A stretch of 64,000 nt of DNA. Source: Selenomonas timonae. GTDB lineage: Bacteria; Bacillota; Negativicutes; Selenomonadales; Selenomonadaceae. A model generated the notes under the pieces. The model was not told where the DNA came from. It searched no databases and saw only the letters and a program-made list of their open reading frames with translations. The stretch lies in the NCBI RefSeq assembly GCF_014250475.1, contig NZ_CP060204.1, positions 1,005,001-1,069,000 of the forward strand, read 5' to 3'. Below are positions 9,138 to 17,435 of the stretch, one piece after another (the first letter of the stretch is position 1; each line of letters opens with the position of its first letter). A program made the position numbers and the translations under genes.

Positions 9138-9668
9138 ATGAAACATGTGCTGTCCGTCTTTGTTGAGAACCAGACTGGGGTTCTGGTGCGCGTCGTGAGC
9201 ATGTTTTCGCGGCGCGAGTTCAACATCGACAGCCTGTCTGTCGGCGTGACGGAGTCGCCGGATTTCTCGCGCATCACGGTTGTGATGCAGGGGGATGGAA
9301 ATCTCGTCGAGCAGATGATCAAGCAGCTCGAAAAGATGCCCGTTGTGCGGGCGGTTCAGCGGCTGGACGAAAAGAGTGCGGCGTGCCGCGGCATGACGCT
9401 CATCAAGGTGCGGGCGGACGACGACAATCGCCTCGACGTGCTGAAGATGGGCGAGCTGTTCCGGGCGCACGTCGTCGATGTGGAGTCCTCCTCGATCATC
9501 TTTGAGATCACGGGCAGCGATGACAAGGTGACGGCATTTCTGAAGGTAATCAAACCCTACGGAATCGTCGAAGTCATCCGCACGGGGCTCATTGCGCTCG
9601 AGCGGGGGGAACACACAATTTATGAGCATTGTGAGGAGCGGGAGTACTATGGCAAAAACTTACTATGA
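9138..9668 (+). CDS. ilvN: Acetolactate synthase small (regulatory) subunit
   Basis: A 176-residue regulatory subunit of acetohydroxyacid synthase, which condenses pyruvate (or pyruvate plus 2-oxobutyrate) in valine, leucine and isoleucine synthesis. An N-terminal ACT domain is visible: [20 protein letters not shown], then [12 protein letters not shown] (about residues 3-35). The C-terminal regulatory half contains [16 protein letters not shown]. Start 9138 follows GGAGAGGAG. It overlaps ilvC by 20 nt, so the two are co-translated. No catalytic large subunit (ilvB) is adjacent, which is unusual for this pair; ilvB must lie elsewhere. Confidence 0.93.
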   Translation: MKHVLSVFVENQTGVLVRVVSMFSRREFNIDSLSVGVTESPDFSRITVVMQGDGNLVEQMIKQLEKMPVVRAVQRLDEKSAACRGMTLIKVRADDDNRLDVLKMGELFRAHVVDVESSSIIFEITGSDDKVTAFLKVIKPYGIVEVIRTGLIALERGEHTIYEHCEEREYYGKNLL

Positions 9669-10662
9669 TCAGGATGTCAACTGGAGCGTGCTCGAGGGCA
9701 AGACGGTCGCCATCATCGGCTACGGCAGTCAGGGACACGCACACGCGCTGAACCTCAAGGAGAGCGGCGTGAATGTCGTTGTCGGTCTTTATGCCGGCTC
9801 GAAGTCCAAGGCAAAGGCAGAGGCACACGGGCTGAAGGTCGCGACGGTTGCCGAGGCGGTCAAGCAGGCGGACATCACGATGGTGCTCATCCCCGATGAG
9901 AAACAGGCGGATGTCTACAAAGAGGAGATCGGCCCGAACCTGAAGAAGGGCAGCGCACTCGCGTTCGCACACGGCTTCAACATTCACTTCAAGCAGATCG
10001 TCCCGCCCGAGGGTGTCGATGTGTTCATGGTTGCCCCGAAGGGCCCCGGCCATCTCGTTCGCCGTACGTTTACGGAGGGATCGGGCGTTCCGGCGGTGTT
10101 CGCGGTCGAGAAGGATGAGACGGGCAAGTGCTTTGAGATTGCGCTCGCCTATGCGCGTGGTGTTGGTTCGACGCGCTCCGGCGTGCTCCAGACGACGTTC
10201 CGTGACGAGACGGAGGAGGATCTCTTCGGTGAGCAGTGCGTGCTCATGGGTGGTGTCTGCCAGCTCATGCAGACGGGCTTCGAGGTGCTTGTCGAGGCGG
10301 GCTATCCGCCCGAGATGGCATACTTCGAGTGCTTCCATGAGATGAAGCTCATCGTCGATCTCTGCTACGAGGGCGGCATGACGAAGATGCGCCAGTCCTG
10401 CTCCGACACAGCGGAGTACGGTGACTACATGATCGGACCACGTATCATCACGGAAGAGACGAAGAAGGAGATGAAGAAGGTTCTCAAGGAGATCCAGGAT
10501 GGCACATTCGCCCGCAACTGGCTGCTCGAGAACCGCGCCGCCGGTCGTGCGAACTTCCTCGCACAGCGCCGCCTTCACAAGGAGCATCAGATCGAGCAGG
10601 TTGGTGCACAGCTGCGCAATATGATGCCGTGGCTGCGTGACAAGAAAGAACTCGAATTCTGA
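9649..10662 (+). CDS. ilvC: Ketol-acid reductoisomerase
   Basis: A 337-residue class I (short-form) KARI. It converts acetolactate or acetohydroxybutyrate to the dihydroxy acid using NAD(P)H and Mg2+. The cofactor site is [19 protein letters not shown] (about residues 20-38). Catalytic-domain landmarks are [35 protein letters not shown] and the Mg-binding Glu/Asp of that stretch, followed by [12 protein letters not shown]. The start ATG at 9649 gives [12 protein letters not shown] and has a GAGGAG/GGGAG RBS inside the end of ilvN. Confidence 0.97.
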   Translation: MAKTYYDQDVNWSVLEGKTVAIIGYGSQGHAHALNLKESGVNVVVGLYAGSKSKAKAEAHGLKVATVAEAVKQADITMVLIPDEKQADVYKEEIGPNLKKGSALAFAHGFNIHFKQIVPPEGVDVFMVAPKGPGHLVRRTFTEGSGVPAVFAVEKDETGKCFEIALAYARGVGSTRSGVLQTTFRDETEEDLFGEQCVLMGGVCQLMQTGFEVLVEAGYPPEMAYFECFHEMKLIVDLCYEGGMTKMRQSCSDTAEYGDYMIGPRIITEETKKEMKKVLKEIQDGTFARNWLLENRAAGRANFLAQRRLHKEHQIEQVGAQLRNMMPWLRDKKELEF

Positions 10663-10693
10663 TCTGAGCGCACGGGTCATTTCATACGACAAG

Positions 10694-10727
10694 AAGAAGT
10701 CTTTCCACGCGGAGAGACTTCTTTTTT
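10694..10727 (+). terminator. Rho-independent terminator after ilvC
   Basis: AAGAAGTCTTTCC pairs with GGAGAGACTTCTT around ACGC, followed by TTTT. It separates ilvNC from leuCDB, which must then have its own start signal in 10728-10782 (no clear promoter seen). Confidence 0.85.
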
Positions 10728-10782
10728 CAAAGGCTTCGGCGATGGGAAAATCTGCCATTTCGGAGGATTTTAGGAGGGCTAT

Positions 10783-12045
10783 ATGGGCATGAATATGAGC
10801 GAGAAGATTCTCGCACGCCATGCGGGACTGGAGCACGTCGAGCCGGGGCAGCTCGTGACGTGCCGTCTCGATATGGTGCTCGCAAACGATGTGACGGGGC
10901 CGCCGTCCATCAAGGAGTTTGAAAAGACCGGTCGCCCCGTCTTTGACCGCACGAAGATCGCGCTGATCCCCGATCATTTTCAGCCGGCAAAGGACATCAA
11001 GTCCTCCGAGCTGGCGAAGATCATGCGCGACTTTGCGCGCAAACACGACATTCTGCACTACTACGAGCAGGGGCGTGTCGGCATTGAGCACGTCATTCTG
11101 CCCGAAAAGGGCATCGTGGGGCCGGGCATGCTGACGATTGGTGCGGACTCGCATACGTGCACATATGGCGCGGTGAACGGCTTCTCGACGGGCGTCGGCA
11201 CGACCGATCTCGCGGTCGGCATGGCGACGGGTGAGGCGTGGTTCAAGGTGCCCGAGGCGATCAACGTGCATCTGACGGGGAAGAAGCCTGCCGACATCAG
11301 CGGCAAGGACGTGATCCTCACGCTCATCGGCATGATCGGCGTGGATGGCGCACTCTACCAGAGCCTTGAGTTCACGGGCGAGGGCGTGGCGGATCTCACG
11401 ATGACCGACCGTCTGACGATTGCCAATATGGCAATCGAGGCGGGCGGCAAGAACGGCATCTTCCCGTACGATGATGTGTGCAAGGACTACGTTGAGGGGC
11501 GCATGACGGGCGTGTTTGAGCCCGTGAACCCCGACCCCGACGCGCGGTATGCGCGTACGGTGGAGATCAACCTCAGCGAGCTGCGTCCCGTCGTTTCGTT
11601 CCCGCATCTGCCGGAGAATACGAAGCGCGTGATGGATATCCCAGAACCGATTGCAATCGATCAGGTGGTCATTGGCTCGTGTACGAACGGGCGCCTCGAG
11701 GATATGGAGATCGCGGCGGAGATTTTGAAGGGGCATACGGTGCACGAGCGTGTGCGCTGCATCATCATCCCCGGCTCGCCGTGGGTCTATCAGGAGTCGA
11801 TGAAGCGCGGCTATCTCGACATCTTCATGGAGGCGGGCGCGGCGATCTCGACGCCGACCTGCGGGCCGTGTCTCGGCGGCTACATGGGCATCCTCGCGGC
11901 GGGCGAGCGCTGTGTCTCGACGACGAACCGCAACTTCCGCGGGCGCATGGGACACGTGGACAGCGAGGTCTATCTCGCAGGGCCGCACGTCGCGGCGGCG
12001 AGTGCAATACTGGGGCGGATTGCGACCCCCGAGGAGGTGGCGTGA
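10783..12045 (+). CDS. leuC: 3-Isopropylmalate dehydratase large subunit
   Basis: A 420-residue aconitase-family subunit that isomerises 2- to 3-isopropylmalate in leucine synthesis, working with LeuD. The length matches the shorter (archaeal/Firmicute-type) LeuC rather than the ~465-residue enterobacterial form. The [4Fe-4S] cysteine regions are visible: [16 protein letters not shown] and [33 protein letters not shown] is the substrate-side motif. The start ATG is 5 nt after AGGAGG. Its stop overlaps the leuD start by one base (TGATG). Confidence 0.96.
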   Translation: MGMNMSEKILARHAGLEHVEPGQLVTCRLDMVLANDVTGPPSIKEFEKTGRPVFDRTKIALIPDHFQPAKDIKSSELAKIMRDFARKHDILHYYEQGRVGIEHVILPEKGIVGPGMLTIGADSHTCTYGAVNGFSTGVGTTDLAVGMATGEAWFKVPEAINVHLTGKKPADISGKDVILTLIGMIGVDGALYQSLEFTGEGVADLTMTDRLTIANMAIEAGGKNGIFPYDDVCKDYVEGRMTGVFEPVNPDPDARYARTVEINLSELRPVVSFPHLPENTKRVMDIPEPIAIDQVVIGSCTNGRLEDMEIAAEILKGHTVHERVRCIIIPGSPWVYQESMKRGYLDIFMEAGAAISTPTCGPCLGGYMGILAAGERCVSTTNRNFRGRMGHVDSEVYLAGPHVAAASAILGRIATPEEVA

Positions 12046-12548
12046 TGTTCGAGGGAAAGGTCTGGCGCTACGGCGATAACATCGACACGGACGTTATCAT
12101 CCCCGCGCGCTATCTCAATACGTTCGAGCCGAAGGCGCTCGCGGCGCACTGCATGGAGGACATCGACACGACCTTCGCGAAAGAGGTTGTCGCGGGCGAC
12201 ATCATGGTCGGTGGCAAGAACTTCGGCTGCGGCTCCTCGCGTGAGCACGCGCCGATTGCGATTGCGGCGTCGGGCGTGCCCGTCGTCATTGCAGCGAGTT
12301 TTGCACGCATCTTCTACCGCAACGGCATCAACATCGGCCTGCCGCTGCTCGAGATTGGGGACGCTGTGGAGAAGATCAGTGCGGGCGACCGTCTGCGCGT
12401 GGACACGGCAACGGGGGCGATCGAGAACCTCTCGACGGGCGATACGTTCCATGCGCATCCGCTGCCGGGCTTCGTGCAGGACATCGCGCGTGCGGGCGGG
12501 CTCCTCAACTACATTCGCGAGAATGGGGGCTTCCGTCATGGCGTATAA
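12045..12548 (+). CDS. leuD: 3-Isopropylmalate dehydratase small subunit
   Basis: A 167-residue swivel-domain subunit that completes the LeuCD active site. It begins [20 protein letters not shown], the family N-terminal signature, and contains [17 protein letters not shown] and [15 protein letters not shown]. Translation is coupled to leuC by a TGATG overlap, and the 3' end overlaps leuB by 11 nt. Confidence 0.96.
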   Translation: MFEGKVWRYGDNIDTDVIIPARYLNTFEPKALAAHCMEDIDTTFAKEVVAGDIMVGGKNFGCGSSREHAPIAIAASGVPVVIAASFARIFYRNGINIGLPLLEIGDAVEKISAGDRLRVDTATGAIENLSTGDTFHAHPLPGFVQDIARAGGLLNYIRENGGFRHGV

Positions 12549-13611
12549 GATTGCAGTCATTCCGGGCGACGGCATCGGACAGGAGATCACCGAGGAAGCT
12601 GTGCGCGTCCTCAAAGCCGTCGATGCGAAATTCGGGCTTGACCTGACGTATGAAACGCGCGACGCGGGCGGCACGGCATATGATAAATATGGAACGCCGC
12701 TGCCCGAGGACACGCTCGCGGTCTGCAAGGCATCGGACGGCGTGCTCTTCGGTGCGGTCGGCGGGACAAAGTGGGATGCGGTCGAGCCAGCCCTGCGTCC
12801 CGAGCGTGCAATATTGGGGCTGCGCAAGGGGCTTGGGCTCTATGCGAATCTGCGCCCCGTGAAGGTCGCGGACGCACTCATTGCACACTCTCCGCTGAAG
12901 CCTGAGCTTGTGCGCGGTGTCGATCTCGTCATTGTGCGCGAGCTGATCGGCGGTATCTACTTCGGTGAGAAATGTGAGTCCGAGCAGGTGGACGGTGCAG
13001 AACGCGCGTGGGATATGGAGAACTACTCCGTGCCCGAGGTGGAACGCATCGCGCGTCTTGCATTCGAGACGGCGCGTCTCAGACGCTCGAAGGTCACGTC
13101 TGTGGACAAGGCAAATGTCCTTGCAACCTCGCGCCTCTGGCGGCGTACGGTGACGGCGCTCGCCGAGGAGTATGAGGATGTAAGGCTAGATCATCTCTAC
13201 GTTGACAACTGTGCCATGCAGCTTGCCGTGCGTCCGACGCAGTTCGATGTAATCGTGACGGGCAACCTCTTTGGCGACATTCTCTCCGATGAGGCGGCAG
13301 TGATCGGCGGCTCGATTGGGCTCATGCCGTCCGCGTCCATCGGCACGGGCACGAGTCTCTTCGAGCCGATTCACGGCAGCGCGCCCGACATTGCGGGGCA
13401 GGGGATCGCAAACCCGCTTGGGACGATCCTCTCGGCGGCAATGCTCCTGCGCTACGCGCTCCATGAGGAGAATGCGGCGGACGCTGTCGAGGCGGCGGTG
13501 GACGAGGCGCTCGCAGAGGGCAAGCGCACGGCGGACATCTACATCGCAGACACGGGCTGCACAAAGGTCGGCACGCGCGAGATGGCGGACGCCGTGCTCG
13601 CGCATCTGTAA
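12538..13611 (+). CDS. leuB: 3-Isopropylmalate dehydrogenase
   Basis: A 357-residue NAD-dependent decarboxylating dehydrogenase and the last gene of the leuCDB operon. It begins [17 protein letters not shown]. Other landmarks are the substrate-binding [20 protein letters not shown], the catalytic Tyr in GGIYFG, the metal-binding [19 protein letters not shown], and the NAD-binding [19 protein letters not shown]. It starts inside the end of leuD. Confidence 0.97.
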   Translation: MAYKIAVIPGDGIGQEITEEAVRVLKAVDAKFGLDLTYETRDAGGTAYDKYGTPLPEDTLAVCKASDGVLFGAVGGTKWDAVEPALRPERAILGLRKGLGLYANLRPVKVADALIAHSPLKPELVRGVDLVIVRELIGGIYFGEKCESEQVDGAERAWDMENYSVPEVERIARLAFETARLRRSKVTSVDKANVLATSRLWRRTVTALAEEYEDVRLDHLYVDNCAMQLAVRPTQFDVIVTGNLFGDILSDEAAVIGGSIGLMPSASIGTGTSLFEPIHGSAPDIAGQGIANPLGTILSAAMLLRYALHEENAADAVEAAVDEALAEGKRTADIYIADTGCTKVGTREMADAVLAHL

Positions 13612-13617
13612 GCATAT

Positions 13618-13658
13618 ATAGCAAAAGGGAATGCCTGCGCGGCATTCCCTTTTGCTAT
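13618..13658. terminator. Bidirectional terminator between leuB and MFS gene
   Basis: A stem of about 18 bp centred on GCAAAAGGGAATGCC / GGCATTCCCTTTTGC with a 5-nt loop. It lies between convergent genes; U-tracts are weak outside the stem, but the stem arms carry A4/T4 runs. Confidence 0.65.
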
Positions 13659-13662
13659 GAAA

Positions 13663-14856
13663 TCATGCGGGGGCGTGTCCTCGCATAATATACCTCCACC
13701 AAACAAACACAGCGAGCACAAGCAGGATCGATCCTGCCGTTGGAAAGAGGTAGTGCATTCCGAGGTAGGTTGCGACGACACCGCCGAGGAGCGGTCCCGT
13801 CACCCCGCCCACCTGCTGTGCGGCGAAGAGCATGCCGAACACGCTGCCCTTGAGCTGCGCGGGCGTATGCTGCGCGATGACCGCATTCAGCGATGGCTGA
13901 ATCCCCGCGAGGAAGAGCCCGACGCCGAACTGCATCGCGGCGAACGGGAGCAGCGTCTTGGGGATGCCTTGCAGTGCGAGCATCGTCCCTGCACAGGACA
14001 TCGCGAGGCACATGGCGACAAAGTAGCTGCGCCGCGTACCGAAGATGCCCCAGAGCGGCGCGGACATCGCACCTGCAATGCCGCCGAGCGAGAACACAAC
14101 ACCCGCGACGAGCACGATGTTCTCCATGTCTCCCGCGAGGTATTTGATGTAGGTCGTGATGACAGGCATTAGAATGAATGTCACCATCTGCGCGAGCGTA
14201 CTCACGATCATCATTGTGCGCAGGATGGGGATGCGCCAGAGATGCCATGGATTCTGCTCCTCTCTCGTGAGTGGCGTGGCATCCTGCGGCATCGGCGGTT
14301 CCTTGATGATGAAGGTGAACGCGAGGAAGTTGATGAAGAGCGCAAGTCCTCCGATGTAGAAGCTTGCGCGCATGCCGAACGCCTCCGCGAGCACGCCGCC
14401 GAGCAGAGGTCCGACGACACCGCCCGCCGTTAGCGTTCCCTGCATGATGCCGAGTGAGAAGCCGAGCCGTTCGCGCGGCGCATAGAGCGTCATGATTGCA
14501 AGATCCATCGGCCAGAGCCCTGAGGCAAATCCCTGAAAGATGCGTACCAATACGAGCTGCTCGGGCGAGGTGACGATGCCGCCGAGGAAGTAACTGAGCG
14601 AGATGAGGAGGCTCGCACGCATTGCCATGAGGCGTTTCCCCTTGCGGTCGGCAATGCGCCCCCAGATCGGCGCCATGACCGCCGAGACGAAGAAGGTCAC
14701 GGAGAATGCCACGCCCGACCAGAGATTCACCGTCGCATCGTCAACGCCGAGCTCGCTCGTCAGATACATCGGCAGGAACGGAATAATCATCGTATAGCTC
14801 GCGGACATGAAGAGCACATTGCATGTCAGCAGCACGAGGACGACTTTCCAATTCAT
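13663..14856 (-). CDS. MFS transporter, DHA1 drug:H+ antiporter type
   Basis: A 397-residue protein with about 12 hydrophobic segments and a charged central loop (about residues 185-215). The loop-2/3 motif GRIADRKGKRL matches MFS motif A. TLTAGGVVGPLLGGVLAE in helix 5 matches antiporter motif C, and a second-half copy reads FAAQQVGGVTGPLLGGVV. This places it among the DHA1 (MdtG/TetA-like) proton-driven exporters. The substrate is unknown. The start ATG follows AAAGGAGAA on the minus strand. It stands alone, convergent with leuB. Confidence 0.88.
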   Translation of the reverse strand: MNWKVVLVLLTCNVLFMSASYTMIIPFLPMYLTSELGVDDATVNLWSGVAFSVTFFVSAVMAPIWGRIADRKGKRLMAMRASLLISLSYFLGGIVTSPEQLVLVRIFQGFASGLWPMDLAIMTLYAPRERLGFSLGIMQGTLTAGGVVGPLLGGVLAEAFGMRASFYIGGLALFINFLAFTFIIKEPPMPQDATPLTREEQNPWHLWRIPILRTMMIVSTLAQMVTFILMPVITTYIKYLAGDMENIVLVAGVVFSLGGIAGAMSAPLWGIFGTRRSYFVAMCLAMSCAGTMLALQGIPKTLLPFAAMQFGVGLFLAGIQPSLNAVIAQHTPAQLKGSVFGMLFAAQQVGGVTGPLLGGVVATYLGMHYLFPTAGSILLVLAVFVWWRYIMRGHAPA

Positions 14857-14949
14857 GAGCAGATTCTCCTTTCCCTAATTCCCCTCTTGTATTCTACCAC
14901 GTTTTGAGGAAAATAAAACAGGAAAACGATAGGACAAAATACCTAGACG

Positions 14950-14978
14950 TTGATTTTCTGAAAATCTTGTGCTATAGT
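14950..14978 (+). promoter_or_regulatory. Promoter of exonuclease leader
   Basis: TTGATT (14950-14955), a 17-nt spacer and TATAGT (14973-14978). Predicted transcription begins near 14985, about 115 nt before the ATG at 15100. Confidence 0.7.
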
Positions 14979-15050
14979 AATACAAACACGAAACATTTCA
15001 TGCAGAAAACGCGCGTCAGCTGAGCCGCGCCACAAAATACCGCTACACCG

Positions 15051-15081
15051 TCTGCCGTGCGTCATTTGCGGCAGATTTTTT
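15051..15081 (+). terminator. Terminator-like hairpin inside the leader of the exonuclease gene
   Basis: TCTGCCG (15051-15057) pairs with CGGCAGA (15069-15075) around an 11-nt loop, followed by six Ts, all between promoter and start codon. It could be an attenuator or end a ~95-nt small RNA. Confidence 0.55.
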
Positions 15082-15099
15082 CGAAAGTAAGGATTGCTC

Positions 15100-15759
15100 A
15101 TGAAACACATCGTCGTAGACCTTGAGATGAACCCTGTCTCGAAGGAGCACAGGGAAGTACGCCGAAAACTCAACGGGGAGATCATCGAGATCGGTGCCGT
15201 CCGCCTGAATGAGAACTTCGAGCAGGAGGACGAATTCCAGTGCTATGTCTGCCCCGAGTACGGGATGGTGAAGAAACACATCACGGAGCTCACAGGCATC
15301 ACGCAGGAGCAGGTCGCAGGACGCCCCGCATTCTCTGAGAGCTTTCACTCCTTCGTCGCATGGATCGGCGAGGCGGAGACGAAGATCTACTCGTGGAGCA
15401 TGTCCGACATCAAGCAGCTGCGCAAGGAATGCCGCCTGAAGCTGCCCGCATTCGATGTAGGCTGGCTCGATGCGCGCTGGGTTGACCTGCAACAGGCCTT
15501 CGACGACCGCCTAGGGCTGCACAACAGCCTTGCGTTGAAGCATGCACTCGGCGCGATGGGGCGCAGATTCGAGGGCAGTCAGCACTCCGCGCTCGCGGAC
15601 GCGGTGAATACAAGCGCTGTCCTCGCACTCATGCAGGACGATGCGAAATTCCGCGAGACCATGCGCCCCGTCCTAGAGATTCTCGAACCAAGCGAAGGGC
15701 TCTCCGACGCGATCGGCGATCTCTTCCCCGATCTGGAAAAATTGAAGAATAATCTTTGA
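15100..15759 (+). CDS. DEDDh 3'-5' exonuclease
   Basis: A 219-residue exonuclease of the DnaQ-like/ERI-KapD type. Exo I is VVDLEMNP (Asp and Glu metal ligands, residues 5-12); Exo II lies around YSWSMSDIKQL; Exo III is SQHSALADAVNT, with the His and Asp typical of DEDDh enzymes. It hydrolyses RNA or DNA from the 3' end; the substrate is not evident. ATG 15100 is preferred to the TTG six bases upstream because AAGGA is correctly spaced. The gene is monocistronic, with an unusual terminator-containing leader. Confidence 0.88.
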   Translation: MKHIVVDLEMNPVSKEHREVRRKLNGEIIEIGAVRLNENFEQEDEFQCYVCPEYGMVKKHITELTGITQEQVAGRPAFSESFHSFVAWIGEAETKIYSWSMSDIKQLRKECRLKLPAFDVGWLDARWVDLQQAFDDRLGLHNSLALKHALGAMGRRFEGSQHSALADAVNTSAVLALMQDDAKFRETMRPVLEILEPSEGLSDAIGDLFPDLEKLKNNL

Positions 15760-15773
15760 TCTATGAAATGATG

Positions 15774-15802
15774 CCGTACGCAATCTTGCGTACGGTGTTT
15801 TT
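15774..15802 (+). terminator. Rho-independent terminator after exonuclease gene
   Basis: CCGTACGCA pairs with TGCGTACGG around ATCT, followed by TGTTTTT. Confidence 0.85.
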
Positions 15803-15848
15803 ATGTGTCTGGAACGTAAATCAATGGAAAGGAAGATTAAAAGAATGA

Positions 15849-15877
15849 TGGACGAGAGATCTGAAAAGTGCTATAAT
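15849..15877 (+). promoter_or_regulatory. Promoter of tpsB-tpsA
   Basis: TGGACG (15849-15854), a 17-nt spacer and a perfect TATAAT (15872-15877), about 70 nt upstream of tpsB. Confidence 0.55.
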
Positions 15878-15950
15878 TTTAATCAAAGTTAAAAGATGAG
15901 CAGATTTTATGATGCTTGCATAATAAGACTAAGGAAAGGTTGGTCGAGAG

Positions 15951-17411
15951 ATGAACATGGAAGCTCAGACGAAAAGAATCGCCGCAGCACTGCTGGCGGG
16001 GGGGTTCTGTCTCTATGCTGCGAGCGCAGATGCCGCCGTACAGGAGGAGCGGAATGCGCGCGGCGAGATTGCGCGCTCCGAGGCGGATGTGCGTCACAGC
16101 GCCGAGCAGAATGCGCCGCAGATGGATCTGCAGCGCGATCACGTCCGCGTCAGTGAGATAGCGGTCACGGGGACGCTCAACCTCACGCCCGAGCGCGTGC
16201 TTTCTCTCCTGCCCGAACTCAAGCAGGATGAGGTGAACATCCGCAAACTCTCCATGCAGATCCAGACCGTGAACGATACGGGTGCACTCATCTTCGTGAC
16301 GGAGTTCACGCCGGACGGCGCGGGCGGCTATCGCGTGCTTGTGCATGCGGACGCACAGGACAACGACCATTTCCGACTGAATGTCAGCAATACGGGGACG
16401 AAGTACACGGGACAGGTGCGCTCCTCGCTCACCTATGTCAACAATAATATTTCGGGCGCAGCGGACACTCTCGGTGTCTCCGTTGTCACCTCGCCGGGGC
16501 ATTTCTCCGATGTCAAGACGGGTGCTGTCGCCTATCGGAAGCTCCTACCCGAGCTTGGCGGCGAACTCTCTGTACAGGCGAGTTACGGCAACGTCCACAT
16601 CGACGATCTGCAGCCGTATGCGGGGCTGCTCGACATGGATCTCGCGGGCAGGAGTCTGGGGCTTGACCTGCACTATCGTCAGTTCCTCACCTACACGTCA
16701 CGCACGAAGAACACTCTTGACTTCGGCATCGGCTATCACAAGATGCGCAGCGATTACGGCTTTAGCTTTAGTGGGATACCAATCGGATACCGCAACGACT
16801 ATCGCGTCATCCTTGCCTCCATTGATTATAGCCATACGGAGCGCAGGGAAAACTCCTCGTTTGGTTACAATGTTGGACTCGCGGCGAATGTCAGCGGCGA
16901 CGAGCAGGCGTATGCGAATATCACGCCGGGCAGCGATGAGCAGTTCCTTCTCCTGCGCGCAGGGCTCAACTATCAGACGCGCAGTAAGAGTGACTGGATT
17001 ACGGGTGTCAGCCTACAAGGGCAGTATACGGGGCAGCACATCATCTCCGCCGAACAGATCGGCGCGGGCGGCGCGATGAGCGTGCGCGGCTTTGATGAGC
17101 GTGCGATGAGCTCGGACAAGGGCATTGTCGGCAAGATCGAGATCTATACGCCTGAAGTCGAAAAGGGACTGCGCTTCGTTGCCTTTACGGACTATGCATG
17201 GCTCTGGAACAATGTGAATGACCGCAGCGTCGGCTTCGATCATGACGCCATCGGCTCGATCGGTCTTGGTGTCCGCTATACGAACCCGCGCAGCAGGCTG
17301 TCCCTCGCGGTGGACTACGCGCATATCATCAAGCAGGCGAACAAGGTTGACCTCAGTGTTCTGCGTCAGAACCGCCGTCCGTGGAACTTCTCAGCAAGTA
17401 TGAGCTTCTAA
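15951..17411 (+). CDS. Two-partner secretion outer-membrane transporter (ShlB/FhaC family)
   Basis: 486 residues, including a signal peptide (AAALLAGGFCLYAASADA, cleavage near residue 28). Residues ~60-130 are POTRA-like (VRVSEIAVTGTLNLTPERVL). Then follows a 16-strand-type Omp85/TpsB barrel ending NFSASMSF with a terminal Phe. The barrel carries the conserved VRGFDERAMSSDKG, the loop-6 VRG(F/Y) motif diagnostic of TpsB/Omp85 proteins. FhaC has two POTRA domains; only one is clear here, so the periplasmic part looks short. It should export the TpsA encoded 24 nt downstream, and perhaps the giant TpsA at 52220. Confidence 0.9.
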   Translation: MNMEAQTKRIAAALLAGGFCLYAASADAAVQEERNARGEIARSEADVRHSAEQNAPQMDLQRDHVRVSEIAVTGTLNLTPERVLSLLPELKQDEVNIRKLSMQIQTVNDTGALIFVTEFTPDGAGGYRVLVHADAQDNDHFRLNVSNTGTKYTGQVRSSLTYVNNNISGAADTLGVSVVTSPGHFSDVKTGAVAYRKLLPELGGELSVQASYGNVHIDDLQPYAGLLDMDLAGRSLGLDLHYRQFLTYTSRTKNTLDFGIGYHKMRSDYGFSFSGIPIGYRNDYRVILASIDYSHTERRENSSFGYNVGLAANVSGDEQAYANITPGSDEQFLLLRAGLNYQTRSKSDWITGVSLQGQYTGQHIISAEQIGAGGAMSVRGFDERAMSSDKGIVGKIEIYTPEVEKGLRFVAFTDYAWLWNNVNDRSVGFDHDAIGSIGLGVRYTNPRSRLSLAVDYAHIIKQANKVDLSVLRQNRRPWNFSASMSF

Positions 17412-17435
17412 ATAGGGGAGAAAGGAAGGATTCGC

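Noticed and set aside
9589-11988. 799-codon minus-strand ORF opposite ilvC and leuC
   Set aside because: Overlaps two certain genes, crosses their terminator and has no recognisable protein features.
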